A DNA stretch of 64,000 bases from Symbiotaphrina buchneri (taxonomy: Eukaryota > Ascomycota > Symbiotaphrinales > Symbiotaphrinaceae). Positions 32,983 through 44,213 of the stretch are shown here, one piece after another. Made by a program: the position numbers and the translations under genes. The notes beneath the pieces were generated by a model. The model did not search any database. It was given only the letters and a program-made list of their open reading frames with translations, and was not told the DNA's origin. Location: contig BCIG01000021.1 in NCBI GenBank assembly GCA_001599915.1, positions 62,001-126,000 on the forward strand, written 5' to 3'. Within the stretch, counting starts at the first letter, position 1. The number at the start of each line of letters is the position of its first letter.

Positions 32983-33801
32983 TCATGCAGCTCTCGCCTG
33001 AGCAACCTCCCCACGAGCTTGAGCCAGTATCGCCGCTCGTTTCTTTTTCTTGGCGTTCATAGCAGCGGTCCGTTGCGCGTCCCTCGCGCTCACTTTCGCC
33101 TGCTCTTCGAGGCTGACGAGCTCTGCCCGCTCCTGTGGCGTCGGCGACAAAGTCGTAGCACCCGTTAACTCTAGAAGCCGCGCCAAGATTTCTGACTCTT
33201 TCTTGTGCTTTATGTCGACTGTTTCTACGCGCTCAGACGGGGCGAGGTCAAAGGTGGATGTGCCAGAACTTGTGGATGATACGGCGACCGGTGATGTAGT
33301 GGTAGAGTCTGACGAGGGTTCTGGAGCAAAGAAGACCGTCAAAGTGGCTGGACCTTCTTGGTTTGTTGTCCGATTTACTGTCATCGGGACCGCCGGGTTA
33401 TGGTACTTCAATCTCGGTAGGCAGCTGCGCCAGAACTTGCTGAATAGGTCTCAGCCAACCAACCTGTGCACACACTCCCTTCTTTCCCAGGGGCCCAACT
33501 CACCGTGGGCCTTGATGGCCATCGTATATCTTGTACGCAAAATCCATGTGTATCCGCTGTACATCCTTGGGAAGTAGAGCCGCTCCAGGGCCAACTCGCA
33601 CTGCAAGAAGCTTCAATCGCCGATTAACTGTCAGTTCGGCGCAAGATTCGTGGCATTTCAACTGTGATGGAGGGCTACCTTCTATGTAACCCCAGAACCA
33701 TCCATCAGCCTTATTTTATTCCGGAGAGGAGAAAAGGAAGAGGTGAGGGGGTCAGTACTTACCGACTTCAGCTTGCGCATTCGTTTGATAACATTCACCA
33801 T
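32983..33801 (-). CDS. MRP49: Mitochondrial large-subunit ribosomal protein mL61
   Basis: Three exons, 33763-33801, 33504-33610 and 32983-33439, give 200 residues. Exon 1 encodes MVNVIKRMRKLKS; the join gives LLAVRVGPGAALLPKDVQRI, then HMDFAYKIYDGHQGPRKFWR and LPRLKYHNPAVPMTVNRT, the L51/S25/CI-B8 domain of fungal mL61/Mrp49. The C-terminal half is a charged alpha-helical extension (ELVSLEEQAKVSARDAQRTA). The first intron is 152 nt, longer than usual here, with acceptor GATTGAAG chosen because it is the only one in the right phase that restores the family start. The gene is divergent from GEP3. Confidence 0.87.
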
Positions 33802-33949
33802 CTTGGGCGTCAACAGGGGAGATATGTAAGGCTTTAGGACCTGTCTCCTGCAATTGCCATATTCTGGTATCTGGCAAGAGTCAAGGTTACTCAAGACATG
33901 AACTCTTTTCAACCGCTCGTAAAGGAAAAAGTGATGATCCGACCCGAGT

Positions 33950-34145
33950 ACTTTTAAGGTTTAAGGTAAAGGTGCCCAGTACCGAATGTACCGGCAGTAC
34001 GTGACTAAGGTGCATAGATCTGAAGTACCTTAGGCTTGTACCTTACCTTACTCGTACCTTACCTATCGAGCTAAGGTAAGGTAAGGTATGTATCTGCATT
34101 ATCTTACATTAATCAATCACTGTACATACGTAAGGTACGTGCCTA
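33950..34145. repeat. Dense pentamer cluster in the mL61/GEP3 divergent promoter
   Basis: TTAAGGTTTAAGGTAAAGG, then GTACCTTACCTTACTCGTAC and CTAAGGTAAGGTAAGGTATG. The gap separates two genes for mitochondrial ribosome function. Confidence 0.88.
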
Positions 34146-34257
34146 ACTTTTCTGTAATTACAAAAGCTCGCCATTAAGGATAGCATTGTCACATGCGGAA
34201 GCTTGCGAAAAGTTGCAACCTCCGGAGCCTTCCCACGCCTACAGATACAGAAAGAAT

Positions 34258-36322
34258 ATGAGAAGATCACTCCGCAACTCTTCCGTTACGAAAAACATCG
34301 AGGCGTACTTGACAAATGCCCAGATACCGTCGTTCTTATGCCCGGCTGTACTCGCACGGGACCGCCTCACGCTTCCACATGTCTTTCTTCGCACACGTCC
34401 ACTCCACCAGAGCTTTTCGCTCGCATCAAGATCAGTTTCGACGCAACACCCTGAAGAACAATCTGAGATTCGAAACTTCGACACTGGCAGTGGGCAGACC
34501 GAGAGATTACTGCCCTCGGCCTGCCCCGGATGCGGTGCTGTGACGCAAACTGCCCATCCCCACGAGGCTGGATATTATACTACGACTAGACGCTCAATAA
34601 GCCAGGCGACGAAATCCGGCTCAGATCGGAGAAGGAATGGCCGCCGGTCTGAGGACGAGATCTATAATGCTTCGTTAGCGGAAGTTGACGAGAGCCTCCT
34701 GCAGAAGCTGGGCATAGAACAAACACCTCCAGATAGTAGTACAATCTTTGGACGAATCACTGTCTAAATATTTACTAAACCTTGCCATAGGATTGCTAGA
34801 CCCTCTCAGCATTCAGGAAGCTCCTATATGTGACCGGTGCCACAACATCATCCATCATCAGGCAGGGGTATCGGTTGTACATCCGTCCGTGCAATCCCTT
34901 CGAGACACTATAGCGGAGTCACCCTACAAACACAACCATATATATCATGTGTTGGATGCAGCTGATTTTCCACTTTCATTGATACATAACCTCGATATCC
35001 GCTTGAATTTTAACCCTTTGCGATCTAAGAACCGTCGCTCACGTTCGGAGAAGTACGTCAAGGGGAGAAAAACCGACATCAGTTTTATCATTGCTCGATC
35101 CGATCTGTTAGCTCCTACGAAAGAGAAAGTTGATCGAATGATGCCACAGCTTGTGCAGATCTTACGAGACGCGCTGGGTTCTAAAGGCCGTGATGTGCGA
35201 TTAGGGAATGTCAGATGTGTGAGTGCAGAGAGGGGTTGGTGGACCCGAGAGCTGAAGGAGGACATTTGGCGTCAGGGAGGCGCCGGTTGGATGCTTGGGA
35301 GGGTCAATGTTGGGAAAAGCAGGCTTTTCACTGAGGTATTCCCTAAAGGACGGAATAGGGCCACCGATGTCGACAGGCAACCGGTCCTCAGCCAAAACGG
35401 TCAGACGAACCAGATCGATAAGGATGCTATCGATTTCCCGGCTCATTCCTTACATCTAAAGGAGCCGTCCGTGAGGTTGGAAAAACTTGGATTGGAAGAG
35501 ACAGATCTACTGCCGCCCGCACAATCGGAGACAGCCTTTCCGACCATGCCAGTGATATCGTCCTTGCCTGGCACGACTGCCTCGCCTATAAGAGTACCTT
35601 TTGGCCATGGTAGAGGAGAGCTCATCGACCTGCCTGGTATAGATCGAGCCAGTCTCGCTCCGTATGTCAAGGAAGAGTGTCTTGAGGGGATCTTCATGCG
35701 GAAGCTTGCAAAGCCGGAGCAGCAAGTGATCAAGCCTGGTCAATCCCTGCTGCTCGGCGGACTAGTCCGGATTACACCCTCTTCTACTGGTACCGTCATC
35801 CTGGCGTACCCATTCCTGCCTCTCGAAGCCCATGTTACATCTACAGAGAAGGCACGGGGAATTCAGACACAAACGCTGCAATCCGGAGTGAAGACAATCA
35901 TGAAACCGGGTGCGGGCACAAGTATATCATCTGCTGGAACCTTCCCAATGAAGTGGGACGTCACAAAAGAACGCTCGGGTCCGCTCACTTTTCGTTCCGG
36001 TCTATCCAAAAAAGCTAGCGAGCTACCCTTCAAAGTACTAGGCATGGATCTGCTAATTGAAGGGTGCGGCTGGGTTGAACTGGTCGCACAGGTGCGCAGA
36101 AACCCGCTACTTGCTGAGGTTGACTCTGTGCAAGATGGCTCTGCTGTTGAAAGGCGTTCAGAGAAGGTCGAACGAGACGAGGAAGACGAGCTGGCGGAGA
36201 CATGCCCGGCCGTTGAAGTCTTCACCCCCGAGGGGAGATATGTTGCAGCCAGACGGCCACTGAATGCATGGACGAGAAACGCTGCTAGAGATCCACCGAG
36301 ATCGCGAAGGAGGGGTCAATGA
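34258..36322 (+). CDS. GEP3: Mitochondrial YqeH-type GTPase Gep3
   Basis: Two exons, 34258-34738 and 34791-36322, give 670 residues. The N-terminus is basic and serine-rich, fitting a mitochondrial presequence. A zinc-finger-like pair CPGCG and CDRCH is split by the intron-bearing region. The GTPase is circularly permuted as in bacterial YqeH: the NKxD-like part (FIIARSDLLAP) and SAERGWW come before the P-loop-like stretch MLGRVNVGKSRLFTEVFP, and the DxxG element LIDLPGIDR comes last. The C-terminal part has LLLGGLVRITPSSTGTVILA. Gep3/Mtg3 acts in assembly of the small mitoribosomal subunit. The P-loop here reads GRVNVGKS, consistent with G1. The first ATG in the frame is at 34258. Confidence 0.87.
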
Positions 36323-36469
36323 GGTCGCCAAAGGCTCCTAGTTTGACAATGCATTCTGCTATCCATCCACCTCTCCATGAAATATTCCTCAATGACTGGT
36401 TGTATAAGGCCATATTGGTCTACGTGATGGAACAGGACGGATCGTCATTTCTTACAGTGATTTCCTAAA

Positions 36470-36640
36470 GACTACCTACCTTACCTTAGGTAGAGACTCT
36501 AGAATCAAAGTCTCCTGGCGGAGTACTGAGTGAGGTATGGCCATAGATAAGCAAGGTATCTCTAAGGTAAGAATACGTGTAAAGGGTGGTAAGGGTAAAG
36601 TATTTTACGTAGGGTAAAAAAGGTGCTTGTAAGACACCTG
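36470..36640. repeat. Pentamer cluster in the GEP3/SDE2 convergent gap
   Basis: CTACCTACCTTACCTTAGG (near 36472), CTCTAAGGTAAG and looser GGTAAGGGTAAAG units. This gap is convergent, which shows the motif is not confined to promoters. Confidence 0.75.
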
Positions 36641-36872
36641 ACACTACACGGAGGATCGACCCACAGGTGCGGCGTGGAACGTAGGATCGTTATTCGTACC
36701 TAGACTCCAGAACCCACTCATTCAAATGATTTTACTCCGTGCCCTGTATCAAGGAGCCGATGCATAGACAAAGACAAATGCAGCTCCCATGTCGATCTTT
36801 ATAGAATGGCTCTATGGCCTCATCAACCCTGGCGCCACCCGTATCCCAAACGCCGCTCAATTCAGCCCCAAT

Positions 36873-37790
36873 CTATGCCCTTCCCTTGCCTTTCGCGGCC
36901 GATGTCTCACACTCCCCTGCGCCGACAGGGGATGCATCGTCATCCTCGTCACTCATGAAGTCGTCGTCTTCGTCGAAACCGAAGAGCCTTGCGCTGGCTG
37001 ACTGTTTCTGTCCAGCGTCTGACGGAGGTGTGGTCTCTTTTGAGCTGGAGCTTCCAACGATTTCGTCTCCGCTACTTTCGCCCATCTCTATGGATTCCTT
37101 CCCAGAGGTTTCAGCAGAGCTTGATAGTAGATTGTCCTTGTAATCGCCGGCTTCCATGGCCGCCAACACAGCCTCCCGGGTCTTCTCTTCCACCTCTTCT
37201 TTATCCTCGACCCATTTTCCATCCAGTCGACCTTTTGAGCCATTCCGGACCTCTTGCTCTCTCCTTTCTGCCATTTCAACTACTTGCTCCCATCGTTTGC
37301 GCCGTTCCTCCTTCTCTTTCTTGTCCATCTCGGGCTTAAGCGCGAGATATTCAGCCAACGCTTTCGCCTCCGTAACCGTTCGGAGCCGACGCCCATCCAG
37401 ATTACGGTTCGATCCATTGTCTTCACCTTGGTTCCTTTTCCTGCGGGAAGACATACGGCCACCAGCCGCCCTGAGCTGGGAACCAAACCCTCCCTTACCT
37501 CCACATAATGGGACGGAAAGGCGCAGTGGTAGAATCGCATCACTGGGGGAGGAGAGAAGGGTAGAGACTAGAGCTGAGGATTCAGGATCAATTTGCTTGT
37601 TTGAGTTGGTTGTAAAGATGAGTCGTGCATCGAGTTGCGGAATTCGGCGCAGAATCGCAGATGTGAGCAAGGAGATGGGTGATGCTTCCGAAACAGGCAG
37701 GGAGAGAGTCCGAGGCAAGCCCAGGCCAGAGAATCCCGTGACTAACACATTGACCGTTCGGTCAGCCATCGCAAGATCAGACGCAGCCAT
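36873..37790 (-). CDS. SDE2: Sde2-like ubiquitin-fold splicing/genome-stability factor
   Basis: Intronless frame of 305 residues. The ubiquitin-like N-terminus is followed by the diagnostic processing motif CGGKGGFGSQLRA: cleavage after the second glycine (residue 98) would release a Sde2 fragment starting with lysine (KGGFG). The next segment, AGGRMSSRRKRNQGEDN, and NRNLDGRRLRTVTEAKALAE are highly conserved in Sde2. The C-terminal half is acidic and disordered. In fission yeast, Sde2 is activated by this ubiquitin-like processing and joins the spliceosome to excise selected introns. MADRTVNVLV at residue 8 is an alternative start. The gene is divergent from RPS10. Confidence 0.9.
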   Translation of the reverse strand: MAASDLAMADRTVNVLVTGFSGLGLPRTLSLPVSEASPISLLTSAILRRIPQLDARLIFTTNSNKQIDPESSALVSTLLSSPSDAILPLRLSVPLCGGKGGFGSQLRAAGGRMSSRRKRNQGEDNGSNRNLDGRRLRTVTEAKALAEYLALKPEMDKKEKEERRKRWEQVVEMAERREQEVRNGSKGRLDGKWVEDKEEVEEKTREAVLAAMEAGDYKDNLLSSSAETSGKESIEMGESSGDEIVGSSSSKETTPPSDAGQKQSASARLFGFDEDDDFMSDEDDDASPVGAGECETSAAKGKGRA

Positions 37791-37894
37791 GAGAGTGTTT
37801 GTCGCCGTGTACGTATGGAGCCGTAGGATGGAGAAATAGTTTCGGTCTGGTGGGGCGAATCTTAATGAAGATGAAATGAAGCGCAGTGAGGATA

Positions 37895-37995
37895 CGGCAG
37901 CCGCCTTACATAAGGTAAGGTACCTTACCTACCATAAGGTAAGTTAAGGTTGTGTACCTTACCTACGTAAGATACCTTATCTTACGATACAGAAG
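37895..37995. repeat. Dense pentamer cluster in the SDE2/RPS10 divergent promoter
   Basis: CATAAGGTAAGGTACCTTAC, CATAAGGTAAGTTAAGG, GTACCTTACCTACGTAAG and ATACCTTATCTTACG. A perfect inverted array lies about 110-200 bases from the SDE2 start. Confidence 0.9.
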
Positions 37996-38210
37996 AATCC
38001 ACACCATTAGCGCAGCACCGGGTTGCCTTTGTTCTGGGCACACCCGACCTACGCTGTGTTATGTAATCAGGGCTATCCAGTATATTGCCCTACGGCCCAC
38101 TGATCCCTCAAGCGAGCGAGTCGAGCAATCTACATCCTCATCAGCCTACAGCTTCTGCCAAACCACAAGGAAAGCGTCTATCACCACCGACCGATCAAGG
38201 CACCGGCAAG

Positions 38211-38877
38211 ATGTGTGCACATCCGCTAATCCTGAATTGAATGAATGCTGACCTGTTATCTAGGCTTATCCCCAAGGCTGATCGAAAGAAGATCCACGAG
38301 TACCTCTTCCGCGGTATGGCCACTCAATTGTCTGACATAGGCTCGGTTTGGAAAAAAATCTAACGGATACGAACTACAGAGGGTGTGCTCGTCGCCAAGA
38401 AGGATTTCAACCTCCCGAAGCATGCGGAATTGGACACCAAGAATCTCTATGTGCGTCGCACTGCCGTCTCGGTCATTTCATTGGTGGCTGATTATATTTC
38501 AGGTCATAAAAGCATGCCAGTCCCTTACCTCGCGCGGTTATCTGAAAACTCAATTTTCCTGGCAATGGTACTATTACACCCTCACCCCTGAGGGTCTCGA
38601 CTACCTCCGCGAATGGCTTCATCTCCCTGCTGAGATTGTTCCTGCCACACACATCAAGCAGCAGCGTTCGCACGCACCGCCAAGAGGTATGATGGGAGGC
38701 GATGATCGCGATCGGAAGGGCGGCGCCGGCCGTGGCGGCCGTGACCGTGGCGATCGGGAAGGTGGCTACAGGAGACGCGACCAAGGCGAAGGAAAGGAAG
38801 GTGGTGCTCCTGGCGAATTTGCTCCTCAGTTCCGTGGTGGCTTTGGTAGAGGAAGGATCCCTCCTCCGTCTGCGTAA
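38211..38877 (+). CDS. RPS10: 40S ribosomal protein S10 (eS10)
   Basis: Four coding exons, 38211-38212, 38264-38313, 38380-38450 and 38503-38877, give 165 residues. The start codon itself is split: AT ends exon 1 (GCAAGAT then GTGTGC) and G begins exon 2, giving [17 protein letters not shown]. Then come [40 protein letters not shown] and [20 protein letters not shown]. The tail is rich in arginine and glycine, as in fungal eS10. The first intron is GTGTGC to CTAG with a TGCTGAC branch site. Any annotation starting at the first long frame would miss the N-terminus. Confidence 0.94.
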
Positions 38878-39471
38878 GGAGTTGTTGTCCAAGAGTTCGA
38901 GGGGCTGGACGGTAGCGTGTCTGGTCGAGTGAGAGAAATGCCGGGGTCGTGATGGTCGAAGATGGCAGATGACACTGCGGATTTACCAGAAAAGGAAGCA
39001 GCAATAAACAGTTGCGTCTTTCCACTTGTCGGCATTTGAGCAGCAAACTCCTTAGCTTCTTTCATGGTGACTTCGATCATACCGGATGGTTGTAAGATCA
39101 CGGGCAATCATCACGAGTCTTCAAACGCAACTTCAAGGGGAAACTGCGGTAGCAATCTCTGTCGATGCAGATTCAGAAGGTATGAGATACTGAAGGTGTC
39201 TGCTCTGTCGCCCCTCTCCTCCTTTTGCTATGTCCAGTTTCCAGGTGCTACCGTGTCAGTATTACTCCATGCCCTCGGCTTGCCTGTCCTTCGGCGTGTT
39301 GGTGTCGCCCAGAAATGCAAGCTTGGAGAGGAACTTCGATTGACAAAGTGCTAATTGGACGACTTTCGGCTTCGGAATCAATCCCTTTGCTACAGCATCA
39401 CGAATGAACGCCATCGGGGCAGGCTGGGCGACGGTCAATATTAGCTGTTCCAAAGGACACTGCCATGGCAC
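38826..39471 (-). other. Unassigned minus-strand locus converging on RPS10
   Basis: Two minus-strand frames look partly protein-like: one encodes MAFIRDAVAKGLIPKPKVVQ from an ATG near 39414, the other contains GMIEVTMKEAKEFAAQMPTS around 39060. I could not find splice sites that join them convincingly, and I recognise no family. It could be a small spliced gene, a degraded gene or chance. Strand and extent are therefore uncertain. Confidence 0.3.
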
Positions 39472-39734
39472 GGGTCAGTCCCCTCACAGCCTCCAAACCA
39501 TCTGCCGCCTGGTCTTGCCCATGCGAGCTGCAGAAGACTATAAGCTACTTGTATTTGTGCCTGCGGTATGCAGAGGCCGGCCTCTTACCACGATCACCGA
39601 TCCTGTCATTATCAGAATTCAGTAGCCACTTAAAGGATCAGGCTAAGGTATCTTCCACATGCCGAAAGGTCGATCTTCGCTTTTGGCCAGACATCGAAAC
39701 CCTTCGGGCTACAATACCGGTATTGCGAGGATGA

Positions 39735-39985
39735 CAGGTAAGATACATTACCTTAGCCTCCCGTCGGCAGGTACCTAAAGTACTTCGTACGGTAAGTTAC
39801 CGAATCTTACAATGCCCAACGACCAATTTATGTCTACGGGGACTGGAGACACGCTACCTGCCCGCCTACGGTACTTCGTATCTGGGGCTATCTTACGCTT
39901 ACCTTAGGTACCGAACTCGACCTCAAGACGCGCCCTCCACCCTCCCCCTGTGCGGCATTGTTGGCATCTCTCCATCTACCCCGTA
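39735..39985. repeat. Pentamer cluster upstream of the RasGEF gene
   Basis: Scattered GTAAGATACATTACCTTAG, GGTACCTAAAGTACTTCG, GTACGGTAAGTTACCG and CTTACCTTAGGTACCG units over 250 bases, 300-550 bases upstream of the start codon. Confidence 0.7.
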
Positions 39986-40286
39986 CCTTACGGAGTAGCT
40001 ATATCCTTCGTACAGTATTTGCGCAATAATGGTCCCAGAATCTCAGCCAGCGTTTGCATGATTCGCGGACTGGCGGACCTCGGTGCCTTCCATTTGGCTA
40101 GAAATCGTCCACGTCCTCTTACAATCTGCACAACAATTATGTCGTCGAGGACTGCGGTGCCAGCAGCCTGCTCTTTTGCCATCGGTCTGCAGGACGTACT
40201 GTGTACTCCTGCAACCCCGTTGGGCCTTTGTTCCCTTGGCTCTTGGACACAGCGACCAGAGTTAGGGTGTCAGTAGACCATTGATT

Positions 40287-43200
40287 ATGCCTCTCCGAGC
40301 ACCCTCCAATCCAGATACAACAGCCCGCGTCAATGCACCCCTGCCGACCCTCGTTCCAGCCTCTCGCCGCTTCAACCATGATGCCGCGGCTCTGAAACGA
40401 ACTAGCTCGACCATCTATCCTTCCCGTACAACATCCACATCCACCCTACCACAGGCACACCGGCATCGTCGAACTTCTACACCTACAAATCAGCGCCCCT
40501 CGCTTCAGGCGCGCACAAGTTCTAGCACTTCGGCCGGCTACGAGGAAATTTCGGGGGAGACGAGGAGAAGGCAACACGCAGCTGCTCCGTCCCGCTTCCT
40601 CGGAGATGGGGTCATGCGGGCCTCAGAAGGAGCAGGTCCTACTAAAGGTCCTGGCAGAACTGGCCCTCAGACCCTCGAGATCAAGGGCGAGTCAAATGGA
40701 GACTTTCAGCACCTCTCCAAACCCGAGTCTGCGACCTTTGATGTGAAGAAGATCACAGAGGTATGTGCTGACCCTTGAGGCCCAACAAAAAAGAACGTGA
40801 CATTTGGAAAAGAGAGCAGGACTAACATGCTTGGACAAAGCAGACGGTTGCAGCCGAGCCTGTGACTGAATTCAACGTAGCTGTGGTCGGGATCCCCAAC
40901 ACTGGCAAGACCACCTTTATCCAGCAAGCTCTTGATCTTAAGTCTCCTGCCGGTGGTGCAACAAAAAGAAAAAGAATATCACTCGATTCAGTCATCTATA
41001 CAGTCCGGTTGGTCGAGATACCTTCTCAGGCTGTGGAAATGAGGCAAGATCAGTCCTTGATTTGGCCACAGTATCTTGGTGTTGAGAGAGTCCCTGCGAT
41101 CCAGGGAGTGTTTATCTTGTATGACATTACGAACCAGCAAAGCATTGCCAGAGTGCCGGATCTTTTGGGTAAGCCACACAATTATGACTCGATCAACGGA
41201 TGACGATTAGATCTTTGTCATTACAAATACTTATTGAGAACCCAGATGCCGTCGGAAAGGCAGGACTTCCTTCGCTCCTCGTTGCTTGCAAGTGTGATGC
41301 ATCACCCGGTTCTAGACGTATCGATTCCGGTTTCATTGAACACGTCGGCCTCAATATCAGCGGCGTTGAGTCGTTGGAGACTTCACTAGCCGATCCTCAG
41401 AGCCATCGGCGATGCATAGCCATGATGTTGAGAATGCTTGTTGCTACCGAAGAAGGTGTGTTCGGTTCAGTTGCTTAGAGCCTTACCCATGCTCATCCGG
41501 CCCCTACCCGTTCTGTACACTCTTTCTTTTTCCATATGTCTTGTCGTGCTCCAGCCCCTTTCTCTGCTTTGATGCTAGAGGTCCTGCCTGTAATTCACCT
41601 GTTTCTCCTTGTACCTGTCAATGAAATGCCTTCCGCAGCTGCTACTGAGTATATCTCCATAACTTTTTAATCTAACAAACTCTGGAGGCATCGAACCACA
41701 CGCAGCTGCAACCCGCAGACGGGCTAACTCCACGGCGGATCTGGGTCGCACAATGTCACCCCGACCAGCGAGCAGGCATAGCAAGCACAGTCGTGCTAGT
41801 TCTGAATTCGCCGGATCGTTGATAAAGACGGTACCGCACGGTAATTCCACGACATCAGCAGGTTATAATGCTAGTCCGTACCAGAGACATTTCAAAGGGA
41901 TGCCATTGCAGCCCAGGGTACAGAATATAGGCGCTTCTGAGTCATCAACGCGCGGATCTCATAGCGCAGGGCTTTCGGTAATATCTGATATCCCCTTCAT
42001 TTCGGAGGCAACTGCCCCAGCATCGGTGCTTGAGGGGATCACAGGCCCCTTCCTCAGCGTCGAAGAAAAAGCAGAGAGCTGCAGAGAGGCCTGGGATGAT
42101 GTTCCCCTTCTCGACAGGGAAGCAGATACGTGTGATACGGTGACAACCGAATCAGGGCTTACGTTTGATGCCCTGGTTGATCGTTTGCTTAAAGAGCCGG
42201 TTTCAAAGTCGGACGGCAAATACTCAAGCATATTTTTGTGTCTTTACAGAAGATTCGCTTCACCAGGGAAGCTGCTCAATGCCATTTTAGATCGATTCGA
42301 TAAAGTGGGGGCGAGCGGAACACCGCTGCTGACTCGGATTAGTACTCAGATGCGTCAAGTAAGCAGCATAGCCCAGTGGATGGCAGAATATCCTGGTGAC
42401 TTTGCACATCCTCCGACTCGTCAACGAGTGGAGCGTTTTCTGTCCAAGTTAGCAGCCACTAGGGTATTTGCGGTCGCCGCTAAAGAGATGAGGCTTTCAT
42501 TCGACTTGCTTGTCGAAGACGACGATACACACTGGGCATTCAGCGATAGTGGTCGGGAGGACAGCTACTCGGTGGAACCTTCCACCCAAGTTTCAAGTCC
42601 TCCTCGCGGGGCGACTGCCGACAGTATGAGGGCGCCGACACAGGGAAGCAACACTCCGGATTCCAATTGTAGATCTAGAGAGGATCTTTCTTCTCTAACT
42701 AATTCCTCGACTGCCGGTCACATACCCAGTGTCTCGAGCAGCTCGCTCCAGGCAGCTCTCAGCGCATTGCAGAACGCTCAGCGTCAAGCCGAGCTGTTGA
42801 CTCCGATCCCTCGGACGCAGCTCACCAAAGTGCTGTGGCATCAATTCATGGACACTTCGGACGAAGCGATTGCCAGGGAACTTACTAGGGTCGACTGGAT
42901 CAAATTTTCCGCCGTCCGTGTCAGAGATCTTGTCAGACATGTCAGTCTATCTTCCGCCCAACGGGAGAAGTGCAAAGGTCTCCGCTATGTAAACGGCATG
43001 ATCAACCAGTTCAATCATGTCGCCTACTGGGTTGCAAACATGGTGCTGTTGCGAGATAAGCCCAAGCATCGAGCGGCTGTGCTCGAGAAGTTCATGGGAA
43101 TCGCGTGGGTATGTGGAGACGCTGTTGTCCAACTCGAACGCCGCTAACACTGCAAGAAACTGCGACATCTCAATAATTACAATTCCCTTGGCGCGGTGAT

Positions 43201-43781
43201 CGCAGGGATCCATGGCACTGCGGTGTACCGGCTCAGTCAAACCAGTGATTTGGTATCACCGGTAATCCAGAAGAACTTCATGCGGCTCGAGATGTTGATG
43301 GGTGCCCAGAAGAGCTACTTTGCTTACCGTCTGGCGTGGGAGAACTCGTTTGCTGAACGCATTCCCTTCCTTCCACTGCACCGCCGAGACCTCGTCTCGG
43401 CAGAAGAAGGAAATCCTACCTTTACAGACTCACAGCATGAGCGCATCAATTGGAGAAAGTTCGAGATCATGGGCGAAGTAATAGTCAGCATTCAAAGGAG
43501 CCAGGGACAACCGTACACATTGCTAGGGCGGGATGAAGGGGTGCGGTCAATGATACTTGACACCAAACTGACGAAGGACGATGATGTAAGTCAGCTGAAT
43601 TTGGCCTGATAAGGTTGCCTTTCATTCATAACCTCTCGCCCAGCTATTTGATGCTACCTATCACTCAGCCCTCTCATAGACTAACGCTCTTCACCAGATG
43701 CTATATGACCGGAGCGTCCAGCTGGAGCCGGCAGTGGGTACGGCACACGGGGTGAAGAAGTTTGCATGGTTTGCCCGGTAG
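40287..43781 (+). CDS. Ras guanine-nucleotide exchange factor with N-terminal GTPase-like domain
   Basis: Six exons (40287-40760, 40844-41168, 41246-41455, 41706-43108, 43157-43585, 43698-43781) give 974 residues. A disordered, serine/arginine-rich N-terminus precedes a small GTPase-like domain: P-loop FNVAVVGIPNTGKTTFIQQA and a G4-like LLVACKCD, but the usual DxxG of switch II is not evident. After a linker come the RasGEF N-terminal region (SGLTFDALVDRLL; LYRRFASPGKLLNAILDRF) and the catalytic Cdc25 domain (IARELTRVDWIKFSAVRVRD, FNHVAYWVANMVLL, VIAGIHGTAVYRLSQT). The 250-nt third intron was placed because it alone joins the two halves in phase; if it is not spliced, there would be two genes. 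The substrate Ras is unknown. Confidence 0.83.
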
Positions 43782-44213
43782 TTTTCCCCGCAGGATTGAG
43801 CAACAGCATGGAGAGTTCTCGTCTCCATGCTCCCAAACCCAAGACGTACGACCATCTTTCAAGAGCCATCTCGTGGATTATGATAGCATGACTATTGACA
43901 GATGACCGTACGAAGTTCTGATGTACAGAACCATATCATACCATTAGCCAGAAGTCGTACCAGGCAACAGGTCCATATGGATCTACGTCGATGCATTTCT
44001 AGCCGCAATAGCCCAGCAACACCCGTCGCCCTTTCGTGTGAATAATAGTTAGATCCATGTGGCTGGCGGTGGCGGGCGGTGGCGGTGCAGGATCGGCTTT
44101 TGCGATTTCCGCTGTGCTCCGCGGCATGGCGCAAGGCTGGGCTAAAGGTCCAGAAATTCTTGGATGACAACTGTAAGACTTATCCTGATCCTCCGAAGCG
44201 TACCCCGGATGCT
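43782..44213. other. Convergent 3' gap RasGEF / HIT-finger gene
   Basis: A 432 bp gap with both 3' untranslated regions. Open frames here overlap no family I know. Confidence 0.45.
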
